From assembly GCF_036541425.1 (NCBI RefSeq), contig NZ_JAZHFT010000020.1, positions 1 to 64,000 on the forward strand: a DNA stretch of 64,000 nucleotides, read 5' to 3'. This DNA comes from Consotaella aegiceratis (GTDB lineage: Bacteria > Pseudomonadota > Alphaproteobacteria > Rhizobiales > Rhizobiaceae). Below, piece after piece: positions 51,472-61,570 of this stretch. The position numbers and the translations under genes were made by a program. Within the stretch, counting starts at the first letter, position 1. Every line of letters starts with the position of its first letter. The notes beneath the pieces are model-generated. The model was given only the letters and a program-made list of their open reading frames with translations, was not told the DNA's origin and did not search any database.

Positions 51472-52206
51472 TCAGCCGCGCCAGTCGTCGTAGACGACGA
51501 AGGTCGAACAGAAGTAATCGTGCATAGTAATTTTATAGCGATTCCAATTATTCATGAAGATAAAGCATAAAAAGCTCATCAGCGAGAGCGCCATGCATAT
51601 CCAACGAAGCAATGCCAAGCCATAGCCGACATCTTCTCCATTGAACTTGATGACGCGAATGCCAACGGCGCGTTTTCCGAACGTCGCCTGCCTTGGACCG
51701 CCGTGCAGTACGACATAGTAGCCGATCATAGCCAAGACACACAGCAGCCCGTACACCAATTCCAGGTCTGCCGGATAGAGGTCGATCAGGTCAGATGCCG
51801 GGGCCAAGTCGATTGCGTAAGTAACGGCGACTGCGAGCACCACAAACGCTAGGAAGATCACCGCAAGGTCGATGATCCAGGCCGCGATGCGGATCCAAAA
51901 ACCTGCGAACCGATAAAGATCGGCAACCGTTGGAGCGACAGGTTGTGGCGCCGGACCTGCGGCTTCTTCCTCCGACGTCGACCCCCAAATGAGATGCTTC
52001 AGCGGCTCGATGTCGACAATCGATCGCCAGGCTCCAGCGACGGGATCAAAGACGGGCGTGCTGTAATCGATTGTCCCCTGATCGAGCAGCAACGCTATCG
52101 CCCTCCGGCCGTAAAGGGCGTCCGGTCGGCCGTCGATGCGAATTCGCCAAAAGCTGGGGTATGACCCCTGTTCCGGGACCGTGAGCCGCGTTTTGTCTGC
52201 CGGCAT
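51472..52206 (-). CDS. RDD-domain membrane protein with N-terminal GYF_2-like domain (copy 1)
   Basis: A 244-residue protein. Residues about 18-75 resemble the GYF_2 domain (WRIRIDGRPDALYGRRAIALLL and TPVFDPVAGAWRSI); the RDD part begins RFAGFWIRIAAWIIDLAVIFLA (Arg, Asp) and has four membrane helices ending in a cytoplasmic tail HDYFCSTFVVYDDW. RDD proteins include cation/proton exchangers, but most are uncharacterised. Base composition is clearly lower in GC than the copy next to it, particularly at 51500-51900. ATG at 52204-52206. Confidence 0.82.
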   Translation of the reverse strand: MPADKTRLTVPEQGSYPSFWRIRIDGRPDALYGRRAIALLLDQGTIDYSTPVFDPVAGAWRSIVDIEPLKHLIWGSTSEEEAAGPAPQPVAPTVADLYRFAGFWIRIAAWIIDLAVIFLAFVVLAVAVTYAIDLAPASDLIDLYPADLELVYGLLCVLAMIGYYVVLHGGPRQATFGKRAVGIRVIKFNGEDVGYGLALLRWICMALSLMSFLCFIFMNNWNRYKITMHDYFCSTFVVYDDWRG

Positions 52207-52322
52207 GGCCAACACTCGACATCTTCGTCGTCAGTGAGCCATTCAGTTAGCGTTCGGGCAGACGACTTCGAGCGCAGAAGGCCGTTTCGAAGCTCGTTTC
52301 TGTCCGCCCGAGGCTTCGTGGT

Positions 52323-53171
52323 CTATCGGCACCTGTCGTCATAGATGACGCGGGTCGAGCAGATCATGTCGTGCAGGGCGCGCTTCTGTTCGGTCCAACC
52401 GGCCATGAAGAAGCCGATGAGCAAGGTGAAGGACGATACGAGCATCGCCAGCCAGCGGGCGAAGGCAAGCCCGTAGCCGAGCCTCCCGCCGTCCCGCTTG
52501 ATGACCCGCAGGCCGAGCGCGCGCTTGCCGACCGTGGCCTGCCAGGGGCCGCCGTGCAGCAGCACGTAATAGGCGACGTTGATCGCAATGCCGACGAGAT
52601 TGAGGATCGGGGCCAGCTGCTCGATGTCGCCGTCGATGGTCTCGGACGTCGATTGAACCGCCAGCATGCTGCCGAGCACTCCGCCCATCAGCGCAGCGAT
52701 CGCGATAAGGATCAGCGTATCGATGCAATAGGCCGCGAAGCGGATCCAGAACCCGGCGAATCGATGGTTCTGGGGCAGGCCCGCGCTGACCGGACGGTGC
52801 TGTGCCGTCGTCCGCTCGACCGAGCGAGCCGGCCGAAACGCGTCGTCCCGCGGCGGGCGCGCTTCGCGGCCGAACAGGCGTTCGTCGACGGACGCCTTGC
52901 GCTCGTCGGTCGGTTCGACCGCAGGAGAAGAGGGACGCGCCGCTTCGATCGGAGGGCCGCGGTAGAGGTCTTTCAAGCCGTCGATCTCGACCATCGGACG
53001 CCAGCTTTCGCCCGCCTGGTCGTAGACCAGCGTGTCGTAACCGATCCGCCCCTCGTTGAGCAGCATCTCGACGTCGTGGCGTCCATAGGGTCCATAGGAT
53101 TGGCCGTCGACATGCAGCCACCACATGTCCTGCGGCGTTTCAGGCGGCTGTTCGGGGACGGTGTTCGACAT
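52323..53171 (-). CDS. RDD-domain membrane protein with N-terminal GYF_2-like domain (copy 2)
   Basis: A 282-residue paralogue of the next gene downstream: GYF_2-like domain (WWLHVDGQSYGPYGRHDVEMLL, 17-75), a charged linker (about 80-135), then RDD with RFAGFWIRFAAYCIDTLILIAIAAL and the same C-terminal ICSTRVIYDDRC. The shared tail WQATVGKRALGLRVIKRDG (compare RQATFGKRAVGIRVIKFNG) makes a tandem duplication clear. Composition is typical of the genome. Confidence 0.85.
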   Translation of the reverse strand: MSNTVPEQPPETPQDMWWLHVDGQSYGPYGRHDVEMLLNEGRIGYDTLVYDQAGESWRPMVEIDGLKDLYRGPPIEAARPSSPAVEPTDERKASVDERLFGREARPPRDDAFRPARSVERTTAQHRPVSAGLPQNHRFAGFWIRFAAYCIDTLILIAIAALMGGVLGSMLAVQSTSETIDGDIEQLAPILNLVGIAINVAYYVLLHGGPWQATVGKRALGLRVIKRDGGRLGYGLAFARWLAMLVSSFTLLIGFFMAGWTEQKRALHDMICSTRVIYDDRCR

Positions 53172-53315
53172 GGCACTCTCTGATTACGCTTCTGGGCGGC
53201 CGGTGGTCCCAATCCTAGCGCTACCGAGCCAGGATGCCAGTTCGAACCCCAAGCCGGGCGGCGACATGCCGCTTCTGCCGGGCATCGGCGCGGCGCCGGC
53301 GCAGGGCCATGGCCT

Positions 53316-54077
53316 TCAATGCGCCGGAGGAATCCCCTGCTTCTCGTCCTTCCGCCGCTTGCGGCGCGCCAGCATGTTGAGCCCTTCCACCAGAGCGGAA
53401 AACGCCATCGCGGCGTAGATATAGCCCTTGGGCACGTGGAAGCCGAAGCCATCGGCGATCAGCGTCATGCCGATCATCAAAAGGAAGCCGAGCGCGAGCA
53501 TGACGATGGTCGGATTGGCGGCGATGAAGCGCGACAGCGGCCCCGAGGCGATCATCATCGCGATGACGGCGAGAACAACCGCGATCATCATGATCCCCAC
53601 CTCGTCGGTCATGCCGACAGCGGTGATGATCGAATCGATCGAGAACACCAGGTCCAGGATCAGGATCTGGACGATCGCCGCGCCGAAGCCTATCGCCACC
53701 TTGCCGCCCACCATGTCCTCGGGCCCGTCGGCAGGGTCGACGGAATGATGGATCTCGCGCGTCGCCTTCCACACCAGGAACAGGCCGCCGGCAATGAGAA
53801 TGAGATCGCGCCAGGAAAAGCCGTGACCGAACAGTTCAAATAGCGGATCGGTCAGATGCACGATGACGAAGACCATCGAGAGCAGGCCGAGGCGAAGAAT
53901 GAGCGCCAGCGAGATGCCGATCCGTCTGGCGCGGCCGCGCTGATCGGCGGGCAGTTTGTTGGTCAGGATCGAGATGAAGACGAGATTGTCGATGCCGAGC
54001 ACGATCTCCATGACGACCAGCGTCACGAGGGCGGCATAGGCTGCCGGATCGGCGAGGAAGGCGAACATGTCAGGCAT
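53316..54077 (-). CDS. TerC-family integral membrane protein
   Basis: A 253-residue protein with seven membrane helices. VVMEIVLGIDNLVFISILT (helix 2 with conserved Glu and Asp-Asn) and LDLVFSIDSIITAVGMT (Asp pair) are the TerC signatures. TerC proteins are tied to tellurite resistance and to manganese export that loads secreted metalloproteins. Without a ter operon nearby, the second role is more likely; this is inference. The C-terminus is basic. Confidence 0.92.
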   Translation of the reverse strand: MPDMFAFLADPAAYAALVTLVVMEIVLGIDNLVFISILTNKLPADQRGRARRIGISLALILRLGLLSMVFVIVHLTDPLFELFGHGFSWRDLILIAGGLFLVWKATREIHHSVDPADGPEDMVGGKVAIGFGAAIVQILILDLVFSIDSIITAVGMTDEVGIMMIAVVLAVIAMMIASGPLSRFIAANPTIVMLALGFLLMIGMTLIADGFGFHVPKGYIYAAMAFSALVEGLNMLARRKRRKDEKQGIPPAH

Positions 54078-54148
54078 CGGACGTCCCGAGGCACGAGGAA
54101 CCGGCGCTGGCTAGATGGGAAGAATTGCGCCCAGCACAAGGCCTCCGC

Positions 54149-54970
54149 TCACCAGAAATCCGGCACCGTCTCGTCGAGCCGTGGCCCGAGCCTGAGCGGC
54201 GCGACGCGCTCGGCCAGACCGGTGCGATTGGAGATCTCGACGGCCAGACCGCAGATCGTGGCCGGGCCGCTGGCCGCCTCCATGCGCCGCTGCGAGATCT
54301 TCGTCACGAAGCGGTTCAGCGGCTCCTCCTTGTCCATGCCGAGGGAGGAATCGTAATCGCCGCACATGCCGGCATCGGACTGGAAGGCGGTGCCGCCCGG
54401 CAGGATCTGATGGTCGGCCGTCGGCACGTGGGTGTGGGTGCCGACCACGACGCTGACCCGTCCGTCCAGGAAGTGCCCCATGGCGATCTTCTCGCTGGTT
54501 GCCTCGGCATGGAAATCGACGATCGCCGCATCCGCCTGCTCGCCCAGCGGACAGGCCTCGACCACATCGGCAGCGGTGCGGAACGGGTCGTCCAGATCCG
54601 GGGCCATGAAGACGCGCCCCATGATGTTGGCGACGAGAACGCGCGCGCCGTTCCGGGCCTCGTAGAGCCCCGAGCCGTGGCCGGGGGTCGAGGCTGGAAA
54701 ATTGGCGGGCCGCAGGAAGCGTTCGGCGCGCGGCGCGAAGCTGAGCGCTTCCTTCTGGTCCCAGACGTGATTGCCGGTGGTCACCACATCGGCCCCCGCC
54801 TCCAGGGTGCGCGAGAAGATGTCCTCGGTGATGCCGAAGCCGCCGGCCGCGTTCTCGCCGTTGACCACCACGAAATCGAGCTTGAAGTCCGAAACCAGAC
54901 CCGGCAACCGGTTGAAGACGGCCGTGCGGCCGGTGCGCCCCACCATGTCGCCCAGGAAGAGGAACCGCAT
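54149..54970 (-). CDS. TIGR00282-family metallophosphoesterase (YmdB-like)
   Basis: A 273-residue dinuclear phosphodiesterase. MRFLFLGDMVGRTGRTAVF gives the first metal ligands (Asp), VNGENAAGGFGIT and TTGNHVWDQKEAL the GNH motif, and VVVGTHTHVPTADHQILP the GTHTH site. Bacillus YmdB hydrolyses 2',3'- and 3',5'-cyclic nucleotides. The ATG at 54968-54970 shares one base with the GST stop (TGATG), so the pair is translationally coupled. Confidence 0.93.
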   Translation of the reverse strand: MRFLFLGDMVGRTGRTAVFNRLPGLVSDFKLDFVVVNGENAAGGFGITEDIFSRTLEAGADVVTTGNHVWDQKEALSFAPRAERFLRPANFPASTPGHGSGLYEARNGARVLVANIMGRVFMAPDLDDPFRTAADVVEACPLGEQADAAIVDFHAEATSEKIAMGHFLDGRVSVVVGTHTHVPTADHQILPGGTAFQSDAGMCGDYDSSLGMDKEEPLNRFVTKISQRRMEAASGPATICGLAVEISNRTGLAERVAPLRLGPRLDETVPDFW

Positions 54971-55605
54971 CACTCGTGCTCGCGCTTGGCGGCGGCGAGC
55001 TTCTCCAGCGCCTGCTTGACCGCGGGACGGGCGCCGATGCGCTCGACCCAGGCCGCAAGCGCCGTGAAATCGCCGGTGCCGTAGTCCTTCAGTCCTGCCA
55101 TGCCGCCCTTCACCCAACTGAAGTTCATGACGTCGGCGATCGAATAGGTGCCGGTGAGGAAATCCCGATCCTTCAGCCGTTCGTTCAGCACCCCCATCGA
55201 CCTGAGCGATTCGGTGCGGAATCGCTCGACGGCGTAGGCGATCGGCTCGTCGCGGTTCTTGAAGTGGAACCACTGGCCCAGCATCGGCCCGATGTGACCG
55301 GCCTGGAAGAAAGTCCAGGACAGAGTCTCGGCCCGCTCCTCCCCGGACGCGGGAAGCAGCTGCCCCGCCTTCTCGGCAAGGTAGACGAGGATCGCGCCGG
55401 ACTCGAAAATGGGAATGCCGGTCTCGTCGTCCTTGTCGACGATCGCTGGGATCTTGCCGTTGGGGCTGATGGCGAGAAACTCGGGCCGCCTTTGCTCGTC
55501 CGCGCCGATATTCACCATGTGCAGCTCGTAGTCGAGCTTCACCTCTTCCAGCATGATGATCGGCTTTTCGCCGTTCGGCGTCGTCCAGGTGTAGAGTTCG
55601 ATCAC
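54970..55605 (-). CDS. Glutathione S-transferase family protein (YghU/YfcG-like)
   Basis: A 211-residue protein. The start is GTG 55603-55605 with AGAAGGA seven bases upstream, giving VIELYTWTTPNGEKPIIMLEE, the glutathione-binding thioredoxin domain of the Nu/Ure2p-like class (TPNG as in YghU), followed by the helical domain (about 90-205, PMLGQWFHFKN). Such enzymes reduce disulfides with glutathione. Coupled to the phosphoesterase gene by a one-base overlap. Confidence 0.9.
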   Translation of the reverse strand: MIELYTWTTPNGEKPIIMLEEVKLDYELHMVNIGADEQRRPEFLAISPNGKIPAIVDKDDETGIPIFESGAILVYLAEKAGQLLPASGEERAETLSWTFFQAGHIGPMLGQWFHFKNRDEPIAYAVERFRTESLRSMGVLNERLKDRDFLTGTYSIADVMNFSWVKGGMAGLKDYGTGDFTALAAWVERIGARPAVKQALEKLAAAKREHE

Positions 55606-55837
55606 GGCAATATCCTTCTCGTCGACCGTTGCATCCACGACAGCTAGTGGTCCGCTTGCGACATTTGCATCCCCTCGCACCGGCCTCTGACGCGGTCGAG
55701 GGGATTCGAACGTCGATTCGACTTTCCAACGTTACGGCCATCGCCGCTCGTGGACGCCTTGTTCGCGCCATATCCCTATAGGAGCGATAAGACAAAGGCG
55801 TCAGCTAGGCACCAGCCTCCGATCCGACATCGTTCTC

Positions 55838-56428
55838 ATGCTTCATCGACCCCATGCTCTCCTGACATCGGCGCTCGCCTGCCTTGCCTGCATCGCCTTG
55901 CTGGCGGGCTGTGCAAGTTTTCGCGATCGCGGACCGACCAGCCCCGTCGCCTTCGATCGAACCCAGGCGCTGGCCGAAATCAACGCCTTCCGCTCGCAGA
56001 ACGGCCTCGGCCCCCTCACCTTCGAACCGCATCTGCAGGACGCGGCCGAAGCCCAGGCCGAAACGATGGCCGCCGTCGACCATATGGACCACGATATCGA
56101 CGGCAAACTGCCCTCCCGGATCGAATCGCATGGCTATCAGTGGCAGGCGACGTCGGAAAATCTCGGGCGCGGTTACCTGACCTTCCACGACGCCTTGATC
56201 GGCTGGGAAAACTCGCCGCATCATCGCGAGAATTTGCTGAACAAGCGCGCCATCCATGTCGGCCTGGCAGCGGCGCGCCCGGCGGCGGGCGGCACCCATT
56301 ACTGGGCGATGATCGTCGCGGCCCCTCTGCCGGAACGCCGCGCCGTCGGTGGCCCGACCGCGAGCCCCGGCGGCATCAGCGGTCAGTGGTGGGGCGCGGC
56401 GATGGGCGGATCGATTCGCGTTCCGTGA
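55838..56428 (+). CDS. CAP-domain lipoprotein
   Basis: A 196-residue protein with a lipobox (LLAGC, lipid-bearing Cys near residue 25) and a CAP/SCP domain (about 40-170): EINAFRSQNGLGPL, DHMDHDIDGKLPSRIES, NLGRGYLTFHDALIGWENSPHHRENLLN and HYWAMIVA are the four family signatures. Bacterial CAP proteins have mostly unknown roles in the envelope. Its last 53 bp overlap the convergent 5-FCL gene. Confidence 0.9.
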   Translation: MLHRPHALLTSALACLACIALLAGCASFRDRGPTSPVAFDRTQALAEINAFRSQNGLGPLTFEPHLQDAAEAQAETMAAVDHMDHDIDGKLPSRIESHGYQWQATSENLGRGYLTFHDALIGWENSPHHRENLLNKRAIHVGLAAARPAAGGTHYWAMIVAAPLPERRAVGGPTASPGGISGQWWGAAMGGSIRVP

Positions 56429-56981
56429 CGACGAGGCCGAGCGGCACGTCGTGCGGCTCCGTGGGCACGTGGTCCACCTCCTGGACGGCAAAGCCGAGGC
56501 CGACGAGAAACGGATCGAACCCCTTGGCCCGCAGAGCGGCGACGGCCCGGTCGTAGAATGCCCGTCCATAGCCGATGCGTCCGCCCCGCCGATCGAAGGC
56601 GGCGAGCGGCATCAGCAGGATGGCGGGCTCGATCGTCGCGCTCGCCGGGCCCGGCGCGAAGGTGCCGAAGCCCTGGGGGACGAGTTCCACGCCCTGAACA
56701 TGCTCGCGAAATTGCAGGGCATCGTCGACGATCGCCGGCACCGCGATCCGGGCGCCGCGCGCTTCCAGCATCGCCATCAGCGGCCGCGGATCGATTTCGG
56801 AGCGGATCGGCAGAAATCCCGCGATGCCGGTGCCGGCTTCGAAAGCGAGATCCTGATCACAGCGTGCTGCGATGGCCAGCGAAGCCTCGGCGCGATAGGC
56901 GGCATCGAGCCCGTCGCGGCGGACGAGCGCCTCGCGCCGCACGCGCGCCTTGTCCTGGGAGAGAGCCGAGGAGACCGTCAT
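56376..56981 (-). CDS. 5-formyltetrahydrofolate cyclo-ligase
   Basis: A 201-residue enzyme that converts 5-formyl-THF to 5,10-methenyl-THF with ATP. SQDKARVRREALVRRDGL opens the family, and GGRIGYGRAFYDR is the ATP-binding hallmark. The ATG at 56979-56981 is used; a frame open to 57020 has a poorer start. It is downstream of the 6S RNA gene, as in many proteobacteria where ygfA (fau) and ssrS are linked. Confidence 0.95.
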   Translation of the reverse strand: MTVSSALSQDKARVRREALVRRDGLDAAYRAEASLAIAARCDQDLAFEAGTGIAGFLPIRSEIDPRPLMAMLEARGARIAVPAIVDDALQFREHVQGVELVPQGFGTFAPGPASATIEPAILLMPLAAFDRRGGRIGYGRAFYDRAVAALRAKGFDPFLVGLGFAVQEVDHVPTEPHDVPLGLVVTERESIRPSPRPTTDR

Positions 56982-57049
56982 GCGGATTCGTTCGCAGGCG
57001 CGCGCCGCCGCGTCAACCACGTCGGCCCGTCGAATCAGAGGGAAGAAGG

Positions 57050-57190
57050 AAGTTGGCGAGCCACCTCGGCCGATGGTCGAAGTCGATCCCGGGAACCTAC
57101 AAAGTAGGTGGGCGCCGTATATCCCGGCCCACGGGCCGAGTCAGGGACAGCTCCCTTCGGAATGACTAAGGCCCCGGGGAAAAGTTACGC
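57050..57190 (-). ncRNA. ssrS: 6S RNA
   Basis: Between zapA and the cyclo-ligase gene, the usual place of ssrS, the minus strand has the conserved alphaproteobacterial pieces: CCCCGGGGCCTTAG, a GGGAGCTGTCCCTGACTCGG stretch, GGCGCCCACCTAC, and TCCCGGGATCGAC. They can pair into a long rod with a central bubble that mimics an open promoter and holds RNA polymerase in stationary phase. Ends are approximate, since no covariance model was run. Confidence 0.8.
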
Positions 57191-57274
57191 CTGTCGTACC
57201 GCGCAGCCCGCCGACGCCAAAGATAGGCCGACCATGGGCCCAGCGCCAGGGGGCGGCCATGAAATAAGCCGATG

Positions 57275-57637
57275 TCAGTCGCCGACGCTGGCCAGCTTGC
57301 CGGCGATGCGCTCGATCGAGGCCGCGGCGTCGTTGAGTTGGCGGGCGATCTCGGCGTCGGTGTCGGCCCTGTTCTCCGGCGACCCGCTGGCCGCCTGCGC
57401 CGCCGCGAGCCGTTCTTCTAGATCCGCCATCCGTCCGCGGATTTCGGACAGTTCGTCGACCGCCATGATGGCGGCCATCACCGTCAGGCGCTGATCGCCG
57501 ATCTCGCCGAAGCCCGTCCGCAGTTCGGCGATGCGGCCGTCGACATCGCGGGCCAGCTCGGCGAGATGCTCTTCCTCGCCTTCCGCGCAGGCCATGCGGT
57601 AGGTCTTTCCATCGATGGTGACGACAACTTGAGGCAC
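57275..57637 (-). CDS. zapA: Cell division protein ZapA
   Basis: A 120-residue protein. VTIDGKTYRMACAEGEEEHLAELARDVDGRI is the ZapA globular domain, followed by a C-terminal coiled coil (about 75-115). ZapA cross-links FtsZ filaments in the Z-ring. The start is GTG 57635-57637; a longer frame to 57661 is possible. It is directly after the DUF4164 gene on the same strand, as in other Rhizobiales. Confidence 0.92.
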   Translation of the reverse strand: MPQVVVTIDGKTYRMACAEGEEEHLAELARDVDGRIAELRTGFGEIGDQRLTVMAAIMAVDELSEIRGRMADLEERLAAAQAASGSPENRADTDAEIARQLNDAAASIERIAGKLASVGD

Positions 57638-57660
57638 CCTACACCCTCGACCTCTGCCCA

Positions 57661-57963
57661 CTATCCGGATTTGTGGCGATTGAGCACGACGCGGATCGTC
57701 TCCATCACGCTCACCAGGCGCTTGGAGACCTCGCGATTCGCCTGCTCCAGGCGCTCGCCGCGCGCCAGCGCCGCGTCGAGCTGTCCCGCAAGCTTCGCCC
57801 GGTCGGCGGCCATGCGCTGCAGTTCTTCGTTGGCGTCGAAGGCCAAAGCGCCGCTTTGCAGCTTGTCGTCGACGACCCCTTCCAGGCGCTTGATCGCCGT
57901 CGCCAGGCGTCCCGTCGCATCTTCGAGCGTTTCCTTAGCGGAAATGTCCGTTCCCCCTGGCAT
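57661..57963 (-). CDS. DUF4164 coiled-coil protein
   Basis: A 100-residue, all-helical coiled-coil protein (LEDATGRLATAIKRLEGVVDDKL to the C-terminal NRHKSG). DUF4164 proteins of alphaproteobacteria lie just before zapA and are probably division-associated by position only. The ATG at 57961-57963 is preferred over an overlapping GTG one codon upstream. It is 23 bp from zapA and faces tkt across a 250-bp divergent region. Confidence 0.85.
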   Translation of the reverse strand: MPGGTDISAKETLEDATGRLATAIKRLEGVVDDKLQSGALAFDANEELQRMAADRAKLAGQLDAALARGERLEQANREVSKRLVSVMETIRVVLNRHKSG

Positions 57964-58214
57964 CACACGCGAACCGGCGAAAGAATCCTATGAGACCGTG
58001 ACCACGGCATGCCTGTATCCCTGCGCCATTCGGCCGCGACGTGCAACCATCAATGTCGCTTTCAACAATAAGCCACTGCCTGCCCAACAGAAATTATCCG
58101 GGGCCACGATCGCCGCTCTGGCGCTTTTGTTGACAGCGTCGGGGCCTTATGATGTCTGCCGACCAAACAACAGGGCCAAGAGGCTCTTTTCCAGCCACCG
58201 ACAGAGAGTTCAGC

Positions 58215-60209
<1,995 letters not shown>

Positions 60210-60372
60210 ACCGCGTCTTTCTGCGCGCTTTACACGCTCAGTAAATGCGCCTAGACGGCTTGCCGACGATTGCCGGATGCGATCGCCTCGCATTTAGGTC
60301 TTTCAAGTCATCCTTGACGGGCTGCTCAATGGGGCTCGTCGCGTGCGAGATACACACCGAAGGAGAAACACA

Positions 60373-61389
60373 ATGGCAGTTCGCGTTGCTATCAACGGCT
60401 TCGGCCGCATTGGTCGCCTGACGCTCAGGGCCATCCTCGAGCAGGGTCGCAAGGACATCCAGGTCGTGGCCATCAACGATCTCGGGCCGGTCGAGACCAA
60501 CGCTCACCTCATCCGCTACGACTCCGTCCATGGCCGTTTCCCCTTCGACGTGAAGGTCGAAGGCGATACGATCGACGTCGGCCAGGGGCCGATGAAGGTC
60601 ACCGCGATCCGCGACCCGAAGGAGCTCCCCTGGAAGGAACTCGACGTCGACGTGGCGCTGGAGTGCACCGGCATCTTCACCGATCCGGCGAAGGCCTCCG
60701 CCCATCTGGAAGCCGGCGCCAAGAAGGTGCTGATCTCCGGTCCGCTGAAGAGCTCCGAGGGCGGCGAGAAGACCATCGTCTACGGCGTCAACCACGGAAC
60801 ACTGACGGCCGAGGACAAGATCATCTCCAACGCCTCGTGCACGACCAACTGTCTTGCCCCGGTCGCCAAGGTGCTCAACGACGCCGTCGGCATCGACAAG
60901 GGCTTCATGACGACGATCCACTCCTACACGGGTGATCAGCCGACGCTCGACACGCTGCACAAGGACCTCTACCGGGGCCGCGCCGCGGCGCTGTCGATGA
61001 TCCCGACCACCACCGGTGCCGCGAAGGCCGTCGCTCTCGTGCTGCCTGAGCTGAAGGGCCGCCTGGATGGCGTTTCCATCCGCGTGCCGACCCCGAACGT
61101 GTCGGTCGTCGACTTCAAGTTCATCGCCAAGAAGGCGACCACGGTCGAGGAGATTCAGGCCGCGATCAAGGCTGCGGCCGACGGCCCGCTGAAGGGCGTT
61201 CTCGGCTACACCTACGACAAGAACGTTTCGAGCGATTTCAACCACGATCCGCACTCTTCGATCTTCCACATGGACGGCACGAAGGTGATCGACGGCAACA
61301 TGGTGCGCATCATGTCGTGGTACGACAACGAGTGGGGCTTCTCGAGCCGCATGTCGGACACCGCGATCGCGCTGGCCAACGCCGGCTGA
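60373..61389 (+). CDS. gap: Type I glyceraldehyde-3-phosphate dehydrogenase
   Basis: A 338-residue enzyme: NAD-binding NGFGRIGRL (8-16), the catalytic Cys 156 in SNASCTTNC, and WYDNEWGFSSRM near the C-terminus. NAD preference is suggested by Asp 36 in VVAINDLGP (second-strand acidic residue). AAGGAG lies seven bases before the ATG at 60373. A terminator follows, so pgk is not simply co-transcribed. Confidence 0.97.
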   Translation: MAVRVAINGFGRIGRLTLRAILEQGRKDIQVVAINDLGPVETNAHLIRYDSVHGRFPFDVKVEGDTIDVGQGPMKVTAIRDPKELPWKELDVDVALECTGIFTDPAKASAHLEAGAKKVLISGPLKSSEGGEKTIVYGVNHGTLTAEDKIISNASCTTNCLAPVAKVLNDAVGIDKGFMTTIHSYTGDQPTLDTLHKDLYRGRAAALSMIPTTTGAAKAVALVLPELKGRLDGVSIRVPTPNVSVVDFKFIAKKATTVEEIQAAIKAAADGPLKGVLGYTYDKNVSSDFNHDPHSSIFHMDGTKVIDGNMVRIMSWYDNEWGFSSRMSDTAIALANAG

Positions 61390-61428
61390 AGCGTCGCCGC
61401 CATCCGGCGGACACAGCTTTTGCGACGG

Positions 61429-61455
61429 ACGGGCCGCCTTGCGCGGCCCGTTTTG
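61429..61455 (+). terminator. Intrinsic terminator of gap
   Basis: ACGGGCCGC (61429-61437), loop CTTGC, GCGGCCCGT (61443-61451) then TTTGC and a further T-rich stretch; 40 bp after the gap stop. Confidence 0.75.
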
Positions 61456-61570
61456 CATTTTGCAGCCCGACCATCCCGTTTTGGCTCTGGTCGGCGCCCG
61501 GCTCTGGCATATTGTTAGGACACCGCTTCCCACGGCGGCGCTCCTTCTCCCCGAACGCGAAAATCGGTGA

